A stretch of DNA of 55,862 nucleotides from assembly GCA_963575715.1 (NCBI GenBank), contig CAUYTW010000330.1, positions 1 through 55,862 of the forward strand. Direction: 5' to 3'. This DNA is from Gammaproteobacteria bacterium. Lineage in GTDB: Bacteria; Pseudomonadota; Gammaproteobacteria; CAIRSR01. Position 1 is the first letter of the stretch. Every line of letters starts with the position of its first letter. The translations under genes and the position numbers were made by a program. The notes under the pieces were generated by a model. It made no database searches, was not told the DNA's origin, and saw nothing but the letters and a program-made list of their open reading frames with translations. This document shows, piece by piece, positions 41,896 through 50,545 of the stretch.

Positions 41896-44067
41896 TCACA
41901 TGGTGCGTTGGGAAAGATTTTCCATTCCGAAGGAAATGTCCAGGGCCATTTCGTCTAAAAGCTGCATCATATCGGGATCAAAATAATTGGCATCGTGGGC
42001 ATAGGCCAACAAGACATGAGTGGTATGTCCGAACTCATGTAAGGGGAACATAGCAAAAGAATGAATATCATAACGATGGAAAAGGTCACTCCACGGAGAC
42101 AATAATGAGTGTGTCAGGATATCGGGGAAAACATGATGATTCCCTGCCAAAACTTCGGCCATGATATGACTCGGAATTGCATCGAAGTCGCGCAACTCTG
42201 GTTGTTGCAGCAAATCCTCAGCGGGTCCGTAATGGGCATAAGTAACCAAGTTTGGTGATTGGCCCCGCTGACCGATAATACAGGCGAGACGAAAACCGCC
42301 ATGGGTTACCGCTATTTGACAAACTGCATCGAAAAGCCCATCCCTAGTTTTGACCCGAATAATGGCTTGGTTAGTCTCGGTCAATGTTTGGTAAATACGG
42401 GTCAAACGAGTGACACGTTCTTCTGCCGCCTTGCGAGCCGATATGTCTTCAATGACGGTAATAAAATAATCAGCTCGCCCAGCGGCATCGCGCACCAAAG
42501 AAGCGGTAATCGCGATCCAGGTATCACTGCCATCCTGACGCCGGCAACGTTGTTCCCAATGGTCATGCGGAACCGTGCCGACCAAAAGCCGATTCATTGC
42601 CGCGACATCTGCGGTGGTGTCACCAGGCGGGGTAAGATCACGGAAAGTTTGCTCCATCAGATCCATGCGACTGTAACCCACAATTTCGCATAGGCGTTGG
42701 TTGAAGCGCATCCAGTGGCCGTCGGGAGTCAAATGGGCAATACCCACCGCTACCTGTTCGAAAGTAGCGCGAAACCGCCGTTCTGCTGTCTCTAATGCAC
42801 GTACCTGGGCCAGTTCATTGAGGGCAATGCGTAAACGCTGTTGCTGCCAGAGCATTCCAATGAAGGCTGCGGCCACAACTAGCGCCGCCATGGTCAATCC
42901 CCCCGCTACCCAGGCTAGATTACGAATACCCGCCACTGCCTCTTCCTCGTCCATTTTGGCAATCAGCGTCCAGTTGGTGTCGGGCACTTGTAAGGCGACT
43001 GCTAGAACTCGTGTCTGACGGTAATCCTGACCGCTAATCAGTCCCTCTTGGGCGTGAAGCGCCTGTACAGCCATTGAATCGGCGACATTCACCGATTGAC
43101 GCAGGGTAAGGGCAGTTCCCTGACGATGACGCAGCTCATTGAGATAAACAATTTCATCGCCCTCGCGGCGGATGAGTAATGTCTCACCGCTTGCACCCGG
43201 CAATGGCCAGGACTGAATAAAAGGATATAGATAAGCATTGGGTCGCATCTCAAGAAAAACTACTGCGGGCATTCGTCCACCCCCGGAAGCGGCCACCGGT
43301 GCGACGTAACCCATCTGGATGGCGTTGTCCGTTGAGCGACGGTGGAGATCAACCAGGGTTAGCGTCCCGGTGCGCATTGCCTCGACGGCTGCGGCGCTAA
43401 TGCGTTCTGACACGACCAGCCCCGGTCCAACCCCCAGCAGCAGATGTCCCGTGGCATCGAGAACTGCGACATTGGTGTAATTAGAACTGCCACGTACTCC
43501 TTCTAGGAGGGCGAGGATCTGATCTCGATCTGCGTTATCGGCATACTTGAACCAGCCTCCCAGGGCGATGCGTAGCGTGGGGCCACGCGCGAGCGCATCG
43601 ACATCGGCGCGGCGTTCCTCAAGCCAGGCGGAAAGGGTTGTAACCTTGAGGCGAGCAATCGCTCCTAGCGCGTCGAATTCATGGACGCGCAAAGCGTTGG
43701 AAAGACTGTGAAAAGCGATTGCGCCGACGATGGCAATCGTGAGGGTGAGTACCAATAATACGGAAAGCAATGGCCATGGACGGCCCTGCACTTCAGGGTT
43801 GGTCATCGAGGTTGTGGCGACGGGAATGGCGCGCAACGCTAGGAGAAGCAGCATTGCGGTCACAGCAACGAAAGCCAATTCGTTCATGCGACTAAGCCAT
43901 GCCGCAGCCGTGACATCCGCGAGACCGGAGAGCATCTGGCCAGACCAGAAAAACCACAGCACGGCAAAAATTATGTAACTCAAAACAACTTTCAGGATGA
44001 AGCGATTACGGGAAGATTCCCAGCTTTTTCGTGCATGTCTCTTCCAGTTTTCAATCATGGTTGCCAT
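41896..44067 (-). CDS. Membrane sensor with extracytoplasmic Cache, PAS and GAF domains, no output domain
   Basis: The 723-residue sensor has two N-terminal membrane helices (about 25-47 and 64-81), then another at about 103-122, an extracytoplasmic Cache-like domain (about 125-375), a helix at about 388-412, a PAS domain (RRFRATFEQVAVGIAHLTPD) with PAC, and a GAF domain. The sequence stops shortly after LDEMALDISFGMENLSQRTM, where relatives continue into a GGDEF, EAL or histidine-kinase module. No continuation is found in the following 27 bases before the ppsR stop. The protein is probably truncated at the C-terminus or signals by partner binding. Confidence 0.85.
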   Translation of the reverse strand: MATMIENWKRHARKSWESSRNRFILKVVLSYIIFAVLWFFWSGQMLSGLADVTAAAWLSRMNELAFVAVTAMLLLLALRAIPVATTSMTNPEVQGRPWPLLSVLLVLTLTIAIVGAIAFHSLSNALRVHEFDALGAIARLKVTTLSAWLEERRADVDALARGPTLRIALGGWFKYADNADRDQILALLEGVRGSSNYTNVAVLDATGHLLLGVGPGLVVSERISAAAVEAMRTGTLTLVDLHRRSTDNAIQMGYVAPVAASGGGRMPAVVFLEMRPNAYLYPFIQSWPLPGASGETLLIRREGDEIVYLNELRHRQGTALTLRQSVNVADSMAVQALHAQEGLISGQDYRQTRVLAVALQVPDTNWTLIAKMDEEEAVAGIRNLAWVAGGLTMAALVVAAAFIGMLWQQQRLRIALNELAQVRALETAERRFRATFEQVAVGIAHLTPDGHWMRFNQRLCEIVGYSRMDLMEQTFRDLTPPGDTTADVAAMNRLLVGTVPHDHWEQRCRRQDGSDTWIAITASLVRDAAGRADYFITVIEDISARKAAEERVTRLTRIYQTLTETNQAIIRVKTRDGLFDAVCQIAVTHGGFRLACIIGQRGQSPNLVTYAHYGPAEDLLQQPELRDFDAIPSHIMAEVLAGNHHVFPDILTHSLLSPWSDLFHRYDIHSFAMFPLHEFGHTTHVLLAYAHDANYFDPDMMQLLDEMALDISFGMENLSQRTM

Positions 44068-44100
44068 CGAAATTCAACCGCAGGTATCAGGCTAACTAAA

Positions 44101-45966
44101 TTAATCAGGAAGAATATGATTGTCGGAAATAATTTGGCCGTCCTTGATTCGTGTCCATACTCCCTGACGCACCACCCGGCGCTTGCCATCCAGGGCGAGA
44201 CTACCGGTGACTCCTAAAAATCGGGCGCTAGCATCACTCTCCAGGCGCGTCAGCTCTCCCATCAGTTGAAAAGCGTCCACTCCCAGGGCATAGATTCGAC
44301 GATAGGTAACATAATCTTTCGGCCATAGACGTTCCAGATCGGCGCGCAACCGCGCAGCCATTGCATCAGGAGAAATAATCCAAGGTATGTCAATAATTCG
44401 TGCATCGGGAAGTTTACGATCCTGTTCCGTGCCGGCGAGAACATGAGAGGTAGCGTATACCGGAAGTCTGGCCTGGCGTAATACAGGAGAGAGACGCAAC
44501 GCCGATTCTGCCGGGGCAGCTAGAAATACGAAATCACCGCCCTTAGATGGTGGGTTCGCTCCCGAGGCTAAAGACTCACTGCGCGCTTTCAATAAAGTAG
44601 CGAGCAGGTCTTCGGGTTTAGTTTCAGCAGCTATCAGACGCACCACGGTTCCGCCAATCCCCTCCCAGCGGATACGAAAGGCTTGTCGTACCCGATCTCC
44701 CCAGTCATTGCCTGAAGTCACGACAAAAGCCCGAGTATAACCATCGAGCCATGCCTGTTGAGCAGCCTGCCGAGCCTCATCAGCCGGGGCGAGACCAAAT
44801 TGATACAGACGCGCTGGAACTGCTGCGTTTTCGGATAGATAGTTCATGGCAAGGGTCGGACAGGGCAAATCATCTTTGCCTTGAATCAGGGTCTGGACCT
44901 CCTCCTTGGTGAGTGGCCCGATAATCAACCCAGCTCCCGCCGCGACGGCCGATTGATACGCCGCTTTAACCGCGCCGCCGCTAAACGGATGAAATGTCAC
45001 GGTTGGCCGATCTCGTGGATACACCGCATACCAGGCAGCGAGAAAGCCATCGCGCACCGCAGCAGCCGCGCGTGCTGCCGGACCATCGGAGGGCAGCACC
45101 AACGCTACATGAGACACCAACATCTTTAACGTCGGCGGCACAACTGATGGTGATGAGGAGAAGGAACGGGGAGGACGGGATAATAACTCATTGATCAATT
45201 CTTCGGTAATCGGATGTGTTTTATGACGTAAACGCCACGCCTGTACCGCTGCGGTTAAATCATTCGGGTTTTTTCCTTGGGAAGCGCGTTGAATTTGTGC
45301 CAATTCAGCCCATGGTCCAAGAATCGGATCACCAGAGGCGGAGAGGGCGGCTAGATCAGCATCCACCACAGTCCGCAATGCCTCCCATAACGCCTTGCGA
45401 TTCGCCCGCACTTTCTCTGGTTCCACCAGCAATGGCGCGATTTCCGACAATACCCGCGCTGCCCCTACTCCTTGATTTCTGGTAAGGAGTGCCCAAGCGC
45501 GTAGTTCGGCTATCTGAATACGCAACGCAGTAGCTGTCGTGGGTTGCGGTAGACCTTCCAGGGCCGTCAGTACCTTGGCAGGATGATTACGTACTCGTGC
45601 CAACTGCGCCATCAGTAGGCGGGTCTCGATAATCGACGAAAAATCAGGTGAGGCAAACGTAGCCGCGTTCAAGGCCTGTTCCGCCGCATCAGGGCGACCA
45701 GCTCGCAACCAATTTTCGGCGGCAGATAGGAGATAACCGCTTTTTGTTTTTCCCGATGCAGTTTTTGCCAGGCGTGAATATTCCTCTGCTTTCTGTGCGT
45801 AATTTTCAGCGGAACGTGAACTACTTGGAACGTAACCAGTAGAAGTACAGGCAACAAGCAAGGTAACAAGGCAAACACCAGCAAGATGAAAAAGCATCGC
45901 CGCAGCGATTTTGCCACGATGCTCGAAAATGGAATATTTTCTTTTCACAATGATGAAAAAATCCAT
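44101..45966 (-). CDS. lpoA: LpoA-type penicillin-binding protein activator (LppC lipoprotein)
   Basis: LpoA is an outer-membrane lipoprotein that stimulates PBP1a. The 621-residue product has a lipobox (VTLLVACTS) about 40 residues in, a TPR-like N-domain (LLMAQLARVRNHPAKVLTAL and similar helices) and a C-terminal periplasmic-binding-like domain (VALVLPSDGPAARAAAAVRD, LIIGPLTKEEVQTLIQ, AFVVTSGNDWGDRVRQAF). The start is uncertain: ATG at 45966 gives a long n-region, while ATG at 45897 gives a conventional signal peptide starting MLFHLAG. The usual downstream genes yraN and diaA are not present. Confidence 0.9.
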   Translation of the reverse strand: MDFFIIVKRKYSIFEHRGKIAAAMLFHLAGVCLVTLLVACTSTGYVPSSSRSAENYAQKAEEYSRLAKTASGKTKSGYLLSAAENWLRAGRPDAAEQALNAATFASPDFSSIIETRLLMAQLARVRNHPAKVLTALEGLPQPTTATALRIQIAELRAWALLTRNQGVGAARVLSEIAPLLVEPEKVRANRKALWEALRTVVDADLAALSASGDPILGPWAELAQIQRASQGKNPNDLTAAVQAWRLRHKTHPITEELINELLSRPPRSFSSSPSVVPPTLKMLVSHVALVLPSDGPAARAAAAVRDGFLAAWYAVYPRDRPTVTFHPFSGGAVKAAYQSAVAAGAGLIIGPLTKEEVQTLIQGKDDLPCPTLAMNYLSENAAVPARLYQFGLAPADEARQAAQQAWLDGYTRAFVVTSGNDWGDRVRQAFRIRWEGIGGTVVRLIAAETKPEDLLATLLKARSESLASGANPPSKGGDFVFLAAPAESALRLSPVLRQARLPVYATSHVLAGTEQDRKLPDARIIDIPWIISPDAMAARLRADLERLWPKDYVTYRRIYALGVDAFQLMGELTRLESDASARFLGVTGSLALDGKRRVVRQGVWTRIKDGQIISDNHILPD

Positions 45967-45973
45967 ATATTCT

Positions 45974-46105
45974 ATAGAATTACGCAGTTGAACTTGTAAC
46001 CTTATAAATGATTGAGTTTTTTATTTGCTGTCATTCTGCACGGAGGGCGCGTTAGCATCCGTAGTCGTAGAATAACTTAAGTTATTTTTCAATTACGTAA
46101 CTCCT
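45974..46105. repeat. Degenerate MITE of the TAGGAGTTACGCAGTTG family
   Basis: TAGAATTACGCAGTTGAACT and CAATTACGTAACTCCT bound a 132-bp segment. Its interior includes CATTCTGCACGGAGGGCGCG and GTTAGCATCCG, shared with 50294-50462. It lies just upstream of the lpoA start. Confidence 0.6.
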
Positions 46106-46163
46106 CATTTTTATGAGTGTTGGGCTGAAAAAATTAAGTGGATGGATAAATTTAGATTACCTG

Positions 46164-46328
46164 CTATTGATCCAGGAGAACGAAGATACCTGCAACAGTG
46201 ACAAGGATCATCATAAACGTGTCAAGCCCACGGAAGCTGAAATGCAGCAACGGGATTAATCCATTCAAAATTAACCAGACGCCCAGTAGCCGCATCCCAA
46301 AATTTCTATTAAGTTTAATAGTTATCAT
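46164..46328 (-). CDS. Small membrane protein
   Basis: The likely product is 54 residues (MITIKLNRNFGMRLLGVWLI and on) with two short hydrophobic helices separated by HFSFRGLD. A longer reading from 46427 adds 33 residues that look non-coding. I recognise no family. The charged N-terminus and hydrophobic body fit an inner-membrane small protein. Its position between two repeats leaves the assignment uncertain. Confidence 0.45.
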   Translation of the reverse strand: MITIKLNRNFGMRLLGVWLILNGLIPLLHFSFRGLDTFMMILVTVAGIFVLLDQ

Positions 46329-46526
46329 CGTCTTCGAGAAACCTTTCGTATTTTTAATCTCAAAATCTGGCACTACTAGAAATTTAGCACAAGTATTGCA
46401 GTGCAGGAAATTTTTCAACATGAACACGCCATCATATTTTTGACATATTTGATCACATCATAGACATAGATTTGCAATATCCTTGCCACTGATAAGGAGT
46501 TTACTAGACACTTAAATTCTTGAAAT

Positions 46527-46643
46527 TTAGGAATTACGCGATTAAAAGCAGGTTCAACATTATTCAACCACTTTATAGAAAAAACGATTATATGGTTACT
46601 TTTCAACTAAATCAAACAGTTGAGATTAAATTGAGTAATTCTG
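46527..46643. repeat. Degenerate MITE of the TAGGAGTTACGCAGTTG family
   Basis: TTAGGAATTACGCGATTAAA and the imperfectly complementary TTGAGATTAAATTGAGTAAT suggest an old copy of the same element. TTTTTGCTGTCATTCTGCGC follows it and recurs in other copies. Confidence 0.45.
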
Positions 46644-46744
46644 TCAATCATCTCTCGACCCATCGCATTCTGCAAAGGATTGAATTTTTTTGCTGTCATT
46701 CTGCGCGCAGTTGCAGAACGCAGAATTTCTATTAAATAAAGGAA

Positions 46745-46890
46745 AATCACCCCACTGCTAAAGCCGCAGGTTTTTATTGAATAAGGCCTGATTTACCAGC
46801 CTAAGTCCAAAACATCGGACTACGTTGCAACGAAGCACAAGACTCACCTACGAATGCTTCCTCATGGCTAAAGCCGGGGTATTTCGGAGA
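46745..46890. repeat. Structured repeat (GGCTAAAGCCGGGG type)
   Basis: It includes ACCAGCCTAAGTCC, ACATCGGACTACGTTGCAAC, CAAGACTCACCTACGAATGC and GGCTAAAGCCGGGG, all of which recur at 4272-4410 or 11160-11250. Palindromic pairs such as AGTCC/GGACT imply an RNA or single-strand hairpin. Confidence 0.55.
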
Positions 46891-46892
46891 CA

Positions 46893-47168
46893 ATGATGAT
46901 GAAAACTGCCAATCAAGAACAAATATCGATGCAATGCAGTAGATTTTATCCTCGTGGCCTTTTCGGGGAAATTTTATTGGGTGTCTTGGTCAGCATGGTC
47001 ATCGGCGTCTGTTTCAGCATTTTAGCTGCGATTTTCATATTGATCTTAGCTAGTGGCGGGCGAATGGAGTCTATCCCTTCAGATGCTTTATCCATTATGT
47101 CCGTTCCTTTGACTAACCCGGTTCAATCTGCGCCACATCTGGCGCTTATGGCAAAAACCTCCCACTGA
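46893..47168 (+). CDS. Hypothetical small membrane protein
   Basis: The 91-residue frame has a central hydrophobic stretch of about 30 residues (EILLGVLVSMVIGVCFSILA and on) that could form one or two helices, and a soluble C-terminus. I recognise no family. It directly follows a repeat and precedes an apparently non-coding zone. A real gene is possible but not secure. Confidence 0.35.
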   Translation: MMMKTANQEQISMQCSRFYPRGLFGEILLGVLVSMVIGVCFSILAAIFILILASGGRMESIPSDALSIMSVPLTNPVQSAPHLALMAKTSH

Positions 47169-47189
47169 AATAACATCGAAGGACTCCAA

Positions 47190-47540
47190 GGATGGAGGAC
47201 GACCCCGCAGCCCGGTTGCGTAGTGAAACGGAGCAGAGGGCGCCACGGCAGTGTGATCGGTGGTTTCGCCGTTGAATTCGCGATAGTCTGAGGTCATGGC
47301 TAGGGTAGGGGTTGTGTTAAGAAGACCCGGAAGATCACGTAAAACCCGCCGGGCGGTTGTCAACGTAAAGTTGCTACGGGCGGTAGGCCCGGACGTTATG
47401 CGCGTGGAGCGGTACAAGCCACCGAGGCTCGATTTAGCACAAGCTAGTCGATGACCGAGGACCGCTGTGAATCGCGAATTCTCTGGACTGATGAACCGAA
47501 GATGGACCGAGGTAAAATCAGTCACGGCGAAACTCCAACC
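47190..47540 (+). ncRNA. Possible orphan HEARO-like (IscB omega RNA-type) structured RNA
   Basis: The 350 bases contain no credible gene on either strand but are dense in GC-rich complementary stretches. The string GACCGAGGACCGCTGTGAAT, followed by CGCGAATTCTCTGGACTGAT and GAACCGAAGATGGACC, recalls the 3' region of HEARO RNAs, which lie directly upstream of IscB nucleases. A long stretch such as GTTATGCGCGTGGAGCGG precedes it. No IscB or IsrB follows; the next gene is an MCE protein. This is pattern recognition from memory, without a covariance search. Confidence 0.4.
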
Positions 47541-47551
47541 AACACAACAAT

Positions 47552-48472
47552 ATGCAAAATCGAATAGGCTATGCGGTGGTTGGATTATTCGTGCTGCTAC
47601 TGGGATTAGCCGCAGTGGCGGTAGCGTTATGGCTTGCGGTGGGAACTACGGACAAGGTCCACGATATCTATCGCGCCTATATGTCCGAGTCAGTTTCTGG
47701 TCTTAATCCAGAGGCACCGGTAAAGTACCGTGGGGTAGATGTAGGACGGGTGGCAAGCATCACTTTGGTACCCGACAATCCTGAATTAGTGGAACTAGAC
47801 CTCTCTCTTAAACGGGGAACCCCCATCCGCCGCGATACTGTGGCAGTCTTGAAGACACAAGGTCTGACCGGTATTGCCTATGTAGAACTGACTGGAGGGA
47901 GTCGTAACGCCGAACCTTTATTATCTCAAAATGGCAATCCAGCGATAATCCCCACAGCTCCTTCATTGTTGGAGCGTCTGGATAACGCCATCACCACCGT
48001 CCTGGAAAAATTTGAAGTCCTCTCTGAAAACCTTGCCAAGGTTCTGGCTCCTGAAAACCAGAACGCCATCACCAAGAGTTTAGTCAACCTGGAAAGCATT
48101 ACCAGTGCCGTGGCGCATCATACTGGCACCATTGACCAGATGTTCGCCAATGTTGGCACCACACTTGATAATACCGCCAAGGCCAGCAATACTTTGGTGC
48201 CACTCCTAGATTCACTGCGTCGTGGTACCGGTGCCATTGAACTGGCTGCACGAAATTTAGCCAAGGCCGGAGATCAAGCAAACCTAGCAGTGCGCGATGG
48301 TCACCGCAGCCTGACTCGTTTCAGCCAGGAAACCCTCCCAGAAGCAACGGCCCTGGCAACTGAATTGCGTGAGTTAATTTCGACCTTGAAACGGTTCACC
48401 GAGCAACTACAACGCAATCCTAATTCGCTAATTTTCGGACGCCGGGATCGGCCACCTGGCCCCGGCGAATAA
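47552..48472 (+). CDS. MlaD-family (MCE) lipid transport protein
   Basis: The 306-residue protein has an N-terminal membrane anchor (about residues 7-30), one MCE domain (SVSGLNPEAPVKYRGVDVGR, VLKTQGLTGIAYVELTGG) and a helical periplasmic tail. MCE proteins bind phospholipid in the periplasm and usually operate with an MlaE permease, an MlaF ATPase and often an auxiliary lipoprotein. None of these is beside this gene, so it is an orphan in the window. The candidate RNA element directly upstream may have separated it from its partners. Confidence 0.9.
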   Translation: MQNRIGYAVVGLFVLLLGLAAVAVALWLAVGTTDKVHDIYRAYMSESVSGLNPEAPVKYRGVDVGRVASITLVPDNPELVELDLSLKRGTPIRRDTVAVLKTQGLTGIAYVELTGGSRNAEPLLSQNGNPAIIPTAPSLLERLDNAITTVLEKFEVLSENLAKVLAPENQNAITKSLVNLESITSAVAHHTGTIDQMFANVGTTLDNTAKASNTLVPLLDSLRRGTGAIELAARNLAKAGDQANLAVRDGHRSLTRFSQETLPEATALATELRELISTLKRFTEQLQRNPNSLIFGRRDRPPGPGE

Positions 48473-48573
48473 GTTTTAATCCACGTCACCGTGTTAGCCG
48501 ATCCGCATTAATTGCGGAAACGGCTATAGTCACTGGTTACATTCTGCACAAATTTGGCGCAATAGGAAAATTT

Positions 48574-50085
48574 TTAATTGGTCGTTATGGATCGCAGACG
48601 ATCCAGAAGATATTGAACAAGTAACGATACAGGGCGTCCCGTTGCACCTTTTTTATCACCGCCAATCCAGGCAGTTCCTGCAATGTCTATATGCGCCCAA
48701 TGAAATTTCTTCGTATACCGTGCAAGAAAACATGCAGCAGTAATTGCTCCACCTTCGCGGCCACCGACGTTGGCCATGTCGGCAAAATTACTTTTTAGCT
48801 GATCTTGATACTCTTCCCAAATTGGCAGCTCCCAAACCCGATCTCCACTAGCATATCCCGCATTCATTAAATCACGCGCCAGTTGATTATCGTTGGAAAA
48901 CAGTCCCGAAGGGTGTTTTCCCAAAGCCACTATGCAAGCTCCAGTCAGGGTAGCGATATCGATAATGACCATGGGTTGAAAACGTTCAGCATAGGTCAAG
49001 GCATCGCACAAAATAAGCCGTCCTTCTGCATCGGTATTGAGAATTTCGATGGTTTGACCCGAAAGGCTGGTAACAATGTCTCCAGGTTTGACAGCATTGC
49101 CATCGGGCAAATTTTCAGTGGCGGGAATAATCGCTACCAAATTGACAGGAAGGGCGAGAGTAGCAACCGCTTTCATTGTTCCAAGAACCGCAGCAGCACC
49201 TGACATGTCAAATTTCATTTCGTCCATTTTTTCGCCGGGCTTAATGGAAATTCCACCCGAGTCGAAAGTAATCCCTTTACCAACTAACGCAATTGTATTA
49301 TCCCTTTCATTGCCGCCATGGTATTGCAAAATAATTAATTTTGGTGATTGGCGGCTACCCTGAGCCACGGCCAGTAATGCTCCCATTTTCAAACGTTCCA
49401 TGTCTTCTCGTTCCAATATTTCTAGGCTCAGGTGTCGATCTGGATGCAATTCAACCAATTCTTTTGCTTGTTGTGCTAAATAGGTAGGAGTGCAAAAATT
49501 GCTGGGAAGATTGGCCAAATCTTTGGCAAGACGTATTCCGGAAGAAATGGCGATAGCTTCCTGCAAAGCGCGCTCCCCGACTATTTGGTCATCTTGACTG
49601 GATAAATTCCACGATACACGATGCAATGCCCGAGGAGGAAAATTTTGTTTGCTTTTAAGCAAATCAAAGCGGTAGATTGCGCCTTCCACTGCTTCGGTAG
49701 CCATTCGTACTCGTCCGTGCAGATCACGTCCACGGACAGGCAATTCGGTTAAAGCACTTACGGCTTCCGCGCTTCCGGTACGACTCAACGCATTGACCAT
49801 GTTGGTAATGGCATCACGATATTGAATATCGCCCAGTTCACATGCCTTGCCCGCACCTACCAATAATACCCGATCCGCGAGAATGCCAGAAACTTGATGC
49901 AGAAGCAGGGTTTCGCCGGCCCGTCCTTCCAAATCTCCCTGATTCAGTAACCTCGACAGAACCCCGCCACTCGCTACGTCAAGACGTTTCGCAGTAGGGG
50001 TGAGTTCCCGAGATTCAACCACTCCCACGACTAGACAGTCAGTTTTTAATTTTTCAGGATGATTGTTATTGATTTTATATTCCAT
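48574..50085 (-). CDS. pepA: Leucyl aminopeptidase (cytosol aminopeptidase, M17)
   Basis: PepA removes N-terminal residues from peptides in the cytoplasm, and in some bacteria also binds DNA in site-specific recombination. The 503-residue enzyme carries the M17 metal and catalytic blocks: VGKGITFDSGGISIKPGEKM, DMSGAAAVLGTM and the signature NTDAEGRLILCDALTYAE, which holds the two-zinc ligands and catalytic Arg. The start is ATG at 50085 (MEYKINNNH). Confidence 0.97.
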   Translation of the reverse strand: MEYKINNNHPEKLKTDCLVVGVVESRELTPTAKRLDVASGGVLSRLLNQGDLEGRAGETLLLHQVSGILADRVLLVGAGKACELGDIQYRDAITNMVNALSRTGSAEAVSALTELPVRGRDLHGRVRMATEAVEGAIYRFDLLKSKQNFPPRALHRVSWNLSSQDDQIVGERALQEAIAISSGIRLAKDLANLPSNFCTPTYLAQQAKELVELHPDRHLSLEILEREDMERLKMGALLAVAQGSRQSPKLIILQYHGGNERDNTIALVGKGITFDSGGISIKPGEKMDEMKFDMSGAAAVLGTMKAVATLALPVNLVAIIPATENLPDGNAVKPGDIVTSLSGQTIEILNTDAEGRLILCDALTYAERFQPMVIIDIATLTGACIVALGKHPSGLFSNDNQLARDLMNAGYASGDRVWELPIWEEYQDQLKSNFADMANVGGREGGAITAACFLARYTKKFHWAHIDIAGTAWIGGDKKGATGRPVSLLVQYLLDRLRSITTN

Positions 50086-50293
50086 AGCTTAAAATTTTGT
50101 ATATGATAAATGAAAACTGCACAACCGCCAGTGGAAAAGCAGGCGAATCTGGATGTCGGACTTAAAATTCGGATATAGATCAGCTAAATTACCTAACGGT
50201 ATCGGTTAATGACGCTGCTATTCTCCCGATGACAAGCAAGATCAATGATATAACAGAAATAGAATAACATCAAATAAAAATTTTCGATATTCA

Positions 50294-50462
50294 CTAGGAG
50301 TTACGCAGTTGAATTTGTAACTCTACAGGATTGAGTTTTTTTGTCATTCTACGCGGAGGTCGCGTTAGCGACCGGAGTCGCAGAATCTATGTAGTTGGAT
50401 TCTACGACTCCGCTTCGCTTCGCGCAGAATAACTTCCTATTTTTTAACTGCGTAACTCCTAA
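50294..50462. repeat. MITE of the TAGGAGTTACGCAGTTG family (long copy)
   Basis: CTAGGAGTTACGCAGTTGAA and TTAACTGCGTAACTCCTAA bound about 169 bp. The interior carries CATTCTACGCGGAGGTCGCG and its partial complement (CGACTCCGCTTCGCTTCGCG), so the interior folds on itself. It lies between divergent pepA and the BatB/BatC-like gene. Confidence 0.8.
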
Positions 50463-50545
50463 CATGATTCATAAATTCAAATTGACGATTTGTTTTTAGG
50501 GCACACTGTAACTCGTAAATAATTCATTTTATTAATCACTATGAT

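Noticed and set aside
47088-47525. 145-residue minus-strand frame in the block before the MCE gene
   Set aside because: It shows no family features, and the DNA looks like structured RNA sequence.
47490-47535. Hammerhead-like CTGATGA...GAAA string
   Set aside because: The core bases occur, but the required stems II and III cannot be formed convincingly, so the match is probably by chance.
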